From Natrialba sp. SSL1 (GTDB lineage: Archaea; Halobacteriota; Halobacteria; Halobacteriales; Natrialbaceae), in assembly GCF_001861355.1 (NCBI RefSeq), contig NZ_MASN01000060.1:310001-374000 (forward strand): a DNA stretch of 64,000 nt. The letters are read 5' to 3'. The position numbers and the translations under genes were made by a program. Within the stretch, counting starts at the first letter, position 1. Every line of letters begins with the position of its first letter. The notes under the pieces were generated by a model. That model did not search any database, had not been told where the DNA came from, and saw only the letters and a list, made by a program, of their open reading frames with translations. Below are positions 55,344 to 61,698 of this stretch, piece by piece.

Positions 55344-56351
55344 TCAGCCCAGAAACTCGATCGCCTCGGCCAACTCGAGTGGCACCGATCCTTTCCGGTA
55401 GCCTTCGACCCGGCCGTTCGGGCGTGCGCGATAGACGACGGCGGGACGGTGTCGGACGTCGGGCCGTTCGCCGCGAACGGCAGCCCAGGCGTCGTCACGG
55501 AAACTCGAGCAGTCGACAAAGAGCACTGCCCCGCCGCCGTGTTCGGCGAGTTGGCCGTTCGTCTTCGTCTCCGCGGTATCGCGGACGGCTGCGACGGGGC
55601 CGTCTGCGGCCCGGTTCGTCGGCGGCTGCGGGCGAGTGACCTCGACGAGGACGTTCGTCTCGACATCTTCGGCGCGGAAGTCGAGCGAGTGTCCTGTCGT
55701 CACCTCGATTTCGGGTGTCACATCGTAGCCCGCGTCGGTGAGAATTTTCGCGGCGATGAATTCGCCGAGTGCGGCGCTCATGCGAACTCGGTCGACGTGG
55801 TTGCTGGTGCCGAGCTTGCCCGACATGTCGTGTCGGTACTCGTCGAGCGCGCCGGTTTTGAGAAAGTCCTCGAAGAAGCGCGTCGTCTCCCGTCGGCTCG
55901 CGTCGGGGAAGCCGGCGGCGTGCTGGCGGAAGAACGCGCGCGTCGATTCGCGACCGTCTTTCGACATGAAGACCGGCAGGAAGTACCACGAGAGGTGCGG
56001 ATAGTCGGCCAGCCACGGGTCCTCCTCGTGCAGCGTCGCGAGGAGTTCACGCTGGGTCCAGCGCGCGACGTGATACGGAACCTCGCGCCAGCCGTACTTG
56101 TCCGTCCGCCAGAGCGAGGACGGCGTTTCCGTGTTGCCCATCCAGTAGGCCTCGTCGTCAGTACGCGCAAAGAGGGCGATATCGCCGTTTTGCATCTCGA
56201 AGCGGTGTGTCTCCCAGTCTGCGCCGATGTCGAACTGCGGCGTCACTGCACGAGCACCGATATTCGACCGCAGCGGCTGGAGTATCTTCTGTCGAACTCG
56301 CTGCTCGCTCCAGGATGTGGGCGAATAGCGAAAGCGAAGCGGCCGTGCCAC
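55344..56351 (-). CDS. conserved haloarchaeal protein (DUF5784-like), possible nuclease fold
   Basis: A 335-aa protein that I associate with DUF5784, restricted to haloarchaea. The N-terminal RPLRFRYSPTSWSEQRVRQKILQPLRSN, WMGNTETPSSLWRTDKYGW and LLATLHEEDPWLADYPHLSWYFLPVF are the family blocks. The C-terminal region has EFIAAKILTDAGYDVTPEIEV, then HSLDF and VLVEVTRPQPP, which resembles the D...E-x-K core of PD-(D/E)xK nucleases, although Thr/Arg stand where Lys is expected. GTG 56351 is the chosen start because it begins the conserved sequence. Confidence 0.75.
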   Translation of the reverse strand: MARPLRFRYSPTSWSEQRVRQKILQPLRSNIGARAVTPQFDIGADWETHRFEMQNGDIALFARTDDEAYWMGNTETPSSLWRTDKYGWREVPYHVARWTQRELLATLHEEDPWLADYPHLSWYFLPVFMSKDGRESTRAFFRQHAAGFPDASRRETTRFFEDFLKTGALDEYRHDMSGKLGTSNHVDRVRMSAALGEFIAAKILTDAGYDVTPEIEVTTGHSLDFRAEDVETNVLVEVTRPQPPTNRAADGPVAAVRDTAETKTNGQLAEHGGGAVLFVDCSSFRDDAWAAVRGERPDVRHRPAVVYRARPNGRVEGYRKGSVPLELAEAIEFLG

Positions 56352-56476
56352 GGGCGCCCTACGGCCTGGTCGGCCATACGTGTTGCGAGATAACTCCTTA
56401 CTCACCGTGACTGCCTTCGAATATGAACGACCGTTACATTGATATGCGAATCGCACCTACTATGTGTATACTTGCC

Positions 56477-56650
56477 ATGTCAATGGGTGCCTATGACGAA
56501 GACGAACACGAACGCCGCGAAGAACAAGCCTCTCGAGTCGACGCCGATTTCGATGACGAGCGAACGATCTATCACGGTCGCGTAGAGTACGATTCGGGTG
56601 ACTCCGCGGAGGACCTCCTCGACCAGTTCGAGCAGATCAAGTCGGACTAG
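56477..56650 (+). CDS. small conserved haloarchaeal protein (DUF5786-like), 57 aa
   Basis: A very acidic protein: MSMGAYDEDEHERREEQ, then DADFDDERTIYHGRVEYDSGDSAEDLLDQF. I associate it with DUF5786, a Haloarchaea-only family. The start at 56477 begins the conserved part; upstream in-frame ATGs (56423, 56462) would add unconserved residues. It is divergent from the DUF5784-like gene. Confidence 0.8.
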   Translation: MSMGAYDEDEHERREEQASRVDADFDDERTIYHGRVEYDSGDSAEDLLDQFEQIKSD

Positions 56651-56781
56651 TGTCGACCCCCTCCCTTCTGCGGTCCATCAGGACGAGTCGTGAGCCGCTG
56701 CGCTCGCCTCGGTAGCGATCACCAGTTCATCCCGATCAGGGACGGAAGCCGTCGCTTGCACCGTGAGTGACCTGCGGTCGG

Positions 56782-57801
56782 TTACTCGAGTTCCCCTTCT
56801 TCCCAACCGGGCGTCTCGGGCGCGCCGTGGTCCTCCTCGACTGTAACTGCGAGATCGGGTGATGACACCGAATCATCATCGTCGCACGCTGCCGTGTCGT
56901 AGCGCTCGTGCCACTCGTCGATTGCGGGACCGACCCAGGACGCACTGTCGGGGGCGCTGTTTCCACTGTCTCCACCGCCTGCTGATGGCATCGCCTCCAT
57001 CGCCTGTGTTTTTCCCGTCTCGTAGTGGTGCTCCGAAATCGCGAGCGTGCCCGGACTCGAGGCGCTCGCGACGGCGATGCACTCGGCGCGATCCTCCGGC
57101 CGAAGGTGACCGGTTTCGAGGCGGTCGACGACGCCGGTGAGGTCGTCCGGCTGTGGATGACAGAAGAGTTTCTCGCCGATAGCCTGTGAGCCGAGCAGCG
57201 GTCCGTCGCCGAGTTCGTCGTCTGAAAGCCGGTCGTCGAGCAGCCGATCGCCTCCGAAGGCCGCCTCGACGCGCTCGCACTCGGTTTCGTGTCCGAGTTC
57301 GAGGTTGTGCGCCGGATAGGCACCGCACTCGGAAGGAAAGTGTTCGTCGCCGTGGATGCGACACTGCAGCGTCGTCGGATCGAGAAAGACACAGGTCGGC
57401 AACCAGTTCGGTTCGGCGCGGCCGAAGGGTGCGACCGGTTTCGGCGGTTTTCGGAGGCCGACGAAGAAGACCGGTCGGTCCGCGATGGCGGCGACCTGTT
57501 GGCCGTCGATTTCGACCGCCTCGTGCTCGTCGCGGGCGCGCCAGAACCGCGGCGTCATGGCAGCAGCCATTCCCCGGTCGAGGAAGGTCCGGACCTCGTC
57601 CCGGGTCAGCGGGACGAAGTTAGCGTCGTCGTCGAACGGTGGGCGGCGCTCGTTTTCGGTGTTGTCGCTAGTGCTGTCGCTATCGCTGTCGCTGGCGTCA
57701 GCGAATCGCCCGCGCTGGCGCGTTCGGTCCGCCTCGTAGTCGTCGAGCAACGCCGTCCAGTCCATACAGCAGCCGGCACAGCCAGCACAGTGCACCTCCA
57801 T
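56782..57801 (-). CDS. YkgJ-family cysteine-cluster protein
   Basis: A 339-aa protein. The N-terminal HCAGCAGCCMDW (Cys5, 8, 11, 12) and the later CVFLD...CRIHGDEHFPSECGAYP form the Cys cluster of the YkgJ/UPF0153 family, thought to bind zinc or an Fe-S cluster. Between them an acidic Asp-Ser repeat (ADASDSDSDSTSDNTENE) is a halophile insertion. The last 100 residues are acidic and unconserved. ATG 57801 directly starts the Cys cluster. Confidence 0.8.
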   Translation of the reverse strand: MEVHCAGCAGCCMDWTALLDDYEADRTRQRGRFADASDSDSDSTSDNTENERRPPFDDDANFVPLTRDEVRTFLDRGMAAAMTPRFWRARDEHEAVEIDGQQVAAIADRPVFFVGLRKPPKPVAPFGRAEPNWLPTCVFLDPTTLQCRIHGDEHFPSECGAYPAHNLELGHETECERVEAAFGGDRLLDDRLSDDELGDGPLLGSQAIGEKLFCHPQPDDLTGVVDRLETGHLRPEDRAECIAVASASSPGTLAISEHHYETGKTQAMEAMPSAGGGDSGNSAPDSASWVGPAIDEWHERYDTAACDDDDSVSSPDLAVTVEEDHGAPETPGWEEGELE

Positions 57802-57916
57802 ATCCGGCGCTACCACCGCGGTCGGTATAACTCGTTGGCCGACGGTGGAAGCTGACACCGGGTGTCGAAACTGAACCGGGGGAACGACTTTCACCACGCA
57901 GCACCCACTGCCAGCT

Positions 57917-58186
57917 ATGGCAACAGACGTCTGCGACGGCTGTGGTCGAGCGGTCAGCGTTGCCGGCGGCATCGCCAACCTCTGGACCTTCGGCGAGAAC
58001 GACGGCAGCGACGGCTCGGCGATCACGCTCGAACTCGCTGACGGCACGGAGCACCTGCTGTGTTACCCATGTCTCGAGGTCATCCCCGACGACCCGACCG
58101 CCGAGGACGTGGCGCGACTCGAGCAGGTCGATGCGGAAACGTCCCGCATTGCACCCGGTAGTACCCACTCCGAGGAGTCACTGTGA
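57917..58186 (+). CDS. small zinc-ribbon protein, 89 aa
   Basis: MATDVCDGCGRAVSVAGGIANLWTFG and HLLCYPCLEVIPDDP supply two CxxC pairs, a one-domain zinc ribbon known from other haloarchaea as an uncharacterised family. The tail is acidic. It is divergent from the YkgJ-type gene (115 nt gap). Confidence 0.75.
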   Translation: MATDVCDGCGRAVSVAGGIANLWTFGENDGSDGSAITLELADGTEHLLCYPCLEVIPDDPTAEDVARLEQVDAETSRIAPGSTHSEESL

Positions 58187-58390
58187 AGCGTCACCGGTAG
58201 CGAGTCACCAGCAGCCAGTCACCTGCAGTACTCGAGTTGGCTACTAGGTTGGGAGAAGACATGAGCCGTGGTCCGCGAACGGTCTGGCCGACGCGGACGG
58301 CGGACCACGGACGCAAGCCACTGTGTTGAACGGGGATGGGGGAGGGGTGGCAATGGCAACGGGAAGGGTCATGGAGACCGATCCCGTAAA

Positions 58391-58486
58391 CGGAAGGGGT
58401 GGGATTTGAACGCCACGAGGCATGTGCTGCCGTCGCGGGCCAGGGTCAGCTGGCACCGCGATGCTCTACCGCTGAGCGACCCTTCC
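58391..58486 (-). tRNA. tRNA-like gene, identity unresolved
   Basis: A 96-nt element on the minus strand with tRNA architecture: acceptor GGAAGGG / CCCTTCC (7 bp, extendable to 8), U8, D arm GCTC-AGCGGTA-GAGC, T loop TTCAAAT, and a GGCA-GCACA-TGCC hairpin where a long variable arm would be. Oddities: the anticodon arm is one extended hairpin (TCGCGG, bulged T, GCCAG, loop CTGACC, CTGGC, CCGCGA), with no standard 7-nt loop, and the T stem pairs fully only if one C is bulged. It may contain an intron, be degenerate, or be a tRNA-derived RNA. An AT-rich ACAAATAC lies about 30 nt upstream. Confidence 0.55.
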
Positions 58487-58694
58487 GCGACTAAAGCCAA
58501 GGTCGGTGTTCGTATTTGTAATCAGTCGGTTACCTGCGGGTAACTGCCACCTACCGGTGCCTATCAGCCGTTTTTGCGCTCCACATCCGCTCCGATTTGC
58601 TGCCAGTTGGTTTCGATTCCGTCCAGTCTCGTTCCCCACAGCCGAACAGTTCAGTGCGAGCAACGCTCCGTAGCCTTTAGGAGTCGGCCGGTCC

Positions 58695-60614
58695 GTGACT
58701 CAGACGGTGAACCCCGAGCGGATCTTCGACGCCTTTCCCGCGCCCAGCTACCGCGGGAACCAGGAGCAGGCCCTCCGCGACATTCGTGACGCCTTCGCGG
58801 CCGGCAACGACGTGGTGCTCGTGCGCGCGCCCACCGGGAGCGGCAAGTCCCTTCTCGCACGATCCGTCGCCGGCTGTGCCCGGACGATCGAGGAGGCAGA
58901 GCCGAGCGAGGCCGCCGGGGCCTACTACACGACCCCGCAGGTCTCACAGCTCGACGACGTCGCCTCGGACGATCTGCTCGCCGATTTGAACGTCATCCGC
59001 GGCAAGTCGAACTACACCTGTATCCTCCCCCAGGAGCGCAATACGCCGGTCAACCAGGCCCCCTGCGTGCGCGAACGGGGGTACGACTGCTCGGTCCAGC
59101 ATCGCTGTCCGTACTTTTCGGACCGCGCAATCGCCTCGAACCGATCGATCGCGGCGATGACGCTCGCGTACTTCATGCAGACCGCGGGTAGCGAGGTCTT
59201 TCGCAAGCGCGACGTCGTCGTCATCGACGAGGCACACGGCCTCGCCGAGTGGGCGGAGATGTACGCGACGATCCAGCTTGGCCCGCGAACCGTCCCGTTC
59301 TGGGACGACCTGCGCGTGCCACAAATCGACAGCATCGAACGGGCCGTCCGCTACGCCGAGAACCTCGAACAGACCTGTACCCGTCGCAAGGACGACCTGC
59401 TCGCACAGGAGACGCTCTCGCCCCGCGAGGTCCGCGAACGCGACCGGCTTCAGGAACTGATCGGCGAACTCGACTGGTTCGTCTCTGACTTTCGTGACCC
59501 GCAGAGTCCGACGACGTGGCTGGTCGACCAGTCCGAGCGGAACGCAGCCAATACGGACGATGAGACCGACGAGGAACTCGGCGGCCCCCTGACCATCAAG
59601 CCGATGAATCCCGAGAAGTACCTCGCCCACACTGTCTGGGACCGAGGCAACAAGTTCGCGCTCCTCTCGGCGACTATTCTCAACAAGGCGGCCTTCTGCC
59701 GACAGGTCGGGCTCAATCCTGACGACGTCGCGCTCGTCGACGTTGGCCACACCTTCCCCGTCGAGAACCGGCCGCTGTACGACGTCACCCAGGGGAAGAT
59801 GACCTACGAACACCGCGACGAGACGACGCCGGACATCGCCCGTACCATCGTCCGGCTCATGCAGCGCCATCCCGACGAAAAGGGGCTGATTCACGCCCAC
59901 TCCTACAACATTCAGGAGCGACTCGCCGACCTCCTGCGCGACTTCGGCGTCGGCGAGAGAATCCGCGTTCACGACCGCGACGGCCGCGACGCCGACTTAG
60001 AGGAGTGGAAAGCCAGCGACGACCCCGACGTGTTCATCTCCGTGAAGATGGAGGAGGCACTCGACCTCAAGGGCGACCTCTGTCGCTGGCAGGTGCTCTG
60101 TAAGGCTCCCTACCTCAACACCGGCGACTCGCGCGTCGCCCACCGACTCGAGGAGGGCCAGTGGGCGTGGTACTACCGGACCGCGCTGCGAACCATTATC
60201 CAGGCCTGCGGCCGCGTCATCCGCGCCCCCGACGACCACGGCGCGACGTATCTCGCCGACTCGAGTCTCCTCGACCTCTTCGAGCGCGCACGGACGGACA
60301 TGCCCGACTGGTTCGCAGCACAGGTCGACCGCATGTCGACGCCCGAGTTGCCGGCGTTCGATCCGCAAGCGGCGTGTGATTCGTCCGGACCGGGTGGCCG
60401 GCGCGGCTCTGGTCGCAGTGGTGGCTCGGGCAGGGACTCGAGTACGAGTGGGTCAAAATCCGAGTCAGCGGGTCAGTCTTCGACGGGGTCGGATTCGGGG
60501 ACTGCGTACACGCGCTCTCGCTCTCGTTCTCGCTCGCGTTCGCGCTCACAGTCGGGGTCGTCGAACGGTTCGTCGTCGAGTCCGCTCGCAGATGTTTGGG
60601 ATACCGACGGCTAA
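58695..60614 (+). CDS. XPD/DinG-like Fe-S DNA helicase
   Basis: A 639-aa SF2 helicase. Walker A APTGSGKS (45-52), DEAH at 178-181, and four cysteines between them (Cys109, 124, 132, 138) that mark the Fe-S domain of XPD/Rad3/DinG helicases. The C-terminal helicase lobe has QACGRVIRAPDDHG. The last about 70 residues are a Ser/Gly tail with an Arg-Ser repeat (TRSRSRSRSRSRSQSG). Likely a 5'-3' helicase in DNA repair or R-loop processing. The start is GTG 58695. Confidence 0.9.
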   Translation: MTQTVNPERIFDAFPAPSYRGNQEQALRDIRDAFAAGNDVVLVRAPTGSGKSLLARSVAGCARTIEEAEPSEAAGAYYTTPQVSQLDDVASDDLLADLNVIRGKSNYTCILPQERNTPVNQAPCVRERGYDCSVQHRCPYFSDRAIASNRSIAAMTLAYFMQTAGSEVFRKRDVVVIDEAHGLAEWAEMYATIQLGPRTVPFWDDLRVPQIDSIERAVRYAENLEQTCTRRKDDLLAQETLSPREVRERDRLQELIGELDWFVSDFRDPQSPTTWLVDQSERNAANTDDETDEELGGPLTIKPMNPEKYLAHTVWDRGNKFALLSATILNKAAFCRQVGLNPDDVALVDVGHTFPVENRPLYDVTQGKMTYEHRDETTPDIARTIVRLMQRHPDEKGLIHAHSYNIQERLADLLRDFGVGERIRVHDRDGRDADLEEWKASDDPDVFISVKMEEALDLKGDLCRWQVLCKAPYLNTGDSRVAHRLEEGQWAWYYRTALRTIIQACGRVIRAPDDHGATYLADSSLLDLFERARTDMPDWFAAQVDRMSTPELPAFDPQAACDSSGPGGRRGSGRSGGSGRDSSTSGSKSESAGQSSTGSDSGTAYTRSRSRSRSRSRSQSGSSNGSSSSPLADVWDTDG

Positions 60615-60693
60615 CGAGATTGACTGACGACCGACGACCGACGCGCGGAGTCTCATCGCAAAATCGAGTCGTATAGGCTGAGGTGATTCGGCC

Positions 60694-60780
60694 TCAGAAC
60701 GCGGCGAGTGCGCCCCACGCGATCATCGACGTGACCATGAGGAACGCGAAGCCGAGCGCGATGAACTGATTTTTGTCCAT
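60694..60780 (-). CDS. single-TM microprotein, 28 aa
   Basis: MDKNQFIALGFAFLMVTSMIA followed by WGALAAF is one membrane helix with a charged start. I recognise very similar 27-30 aa proteins in many haloarchaea, with the pattern polar N-terminus, then a hydrophobic segment with an Ala-Trp-Gly turn. Function unknown. It is easily missed because of its length. Confidence 0.6.
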   Translation of the reverse strand: MDKNQFIALGFAFLMVTSMIAWGALAAF

Positions 60781-60865
60781 ACATCTCTCGATTCACTCCG
60801 ATGGTATGAATGTCACGCCCGCGCTGGCGACGGCGGTTGATGGTAGTTGATCTGCGCGAGCGGTG

Positions 60866-61582
60866 TTATTCTTGCCTCGTTATCGATCCAAGGGCTATAA
60901 GTACGATTACCAGTGCGCCGAGTGCAGCGAGCGCCGTGAAGCCCGGTAGTCCGTTCTCCTCGCCGTTGCCGTCATCAGTGCTTCCCTCCTCGTTGTCGGC
61001 GCTAGTGTCGGTTCCGTTTTCACCAGCAGACTCACCGTCATCCCCCTCTGACATCTCGGTTATATCAATGTCGTCCTCGCCCTCTATTCGTTCTGCATCA
61101 CTACCGGTTACGTGTGAGTCGTCAACGAACTCGAGTTCTTGAAGACCATCCTCAACGGTAAACGTCACCATCGCGAGTTTAGGCTTGTCAAGGCTATTAT
61201 CTCCGGTAACCGACTCTGTCATCGCTACGTGTCCCTCCTCTGGCATTCCGACGTTCCCGATTCCGTCGAGATCCTCGAACTCGATATCGTTGTCAGTAAT
61301 CACTACGTCCGATCCGTCGTAGCTCAGGTTGGCATAGAAGCCGGCGGTGTCCTCGGCGAGTGAGGCGATTCCGACGGTGACGGACTCATCGTCTTCCTCG
61401 ATGAGTTCGAGCGTCATCGTATTGTCTGCGTTAGTCGCTATCAGTTCGCCCTCATCGGCTTCCTGGATAGTATCGGCTGTCGCGTGTACACTGGCAGCCA
61501 TTGCCGGCGCCGTGGCTGCGGTCATCAGAACGACTACCATTGTGAGGACGAGCAGTAGTTTCGTTGATTTCGTCTGTGTCAT
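60866..61582 (-). CDS. PGF-CTERM surface protein with cohesin-like domain
   Basis: A 238-aa exported protein. A Sec signal (LLLVLTMVVVLMTAATAPAMAA) is followed by a beta-sandwich region (about 50-165) resembling cohesin: TVGIASLAEDTAGFYANLSYD and LAMVTFTVEDG. Then comes an acidic Ser/Gly/Asn-rich spacer and a tripartite tail: LPGF motif, TM helix and TRQE. The tail is a PGF-CTERM sorting signal, read by archaeosortase A, which lipid-anchors proteins to the surface. A strong TATA box precedes it. Its neighbour is a protease with a dockerin. Confidence 0.78.
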   Translation of the reverse strand: MTQTKSTKLLLVLTMVVVLMTAATAPAMAASVHATADTIQEADEGELIATNADNTMTLELIEEDDESVTVGIASLAEDTAGFYANLSYDGSDVVITDNDIEFEDLDGIGNVGMPEEGHVAMTESVTGDNSLDKPKLAMVTFTVEDGLQELEFVDDSHVTGSDAERIEGEDDIDITEMSEGDDGESAGENGTDTSADNEEGSTDDGNGEENGLPGFTALAALGALVIVLIALGSITRQE

Positions 61583-61605
61583 TGTATTGTTTGTATGAAT
61601 GGAAA

Positions 61606-61614
61606 TTATTTATA
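61606..61614 (-). promoter_or_regulatory. TATA box for the PGF-CTERM gene
   Basis: TATAAATAA on the minus strand is centred about 28 nt before ATG 61582. Confidence 0.65.
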
Positions 61615-61698
61615 CCATTGTCGGTGTGTAATAACCGAGTACAAATAAAAACCGCAATGTAGCGGTTTAGTGGTGGTCGTTCGTTCTATACTCTTTAG

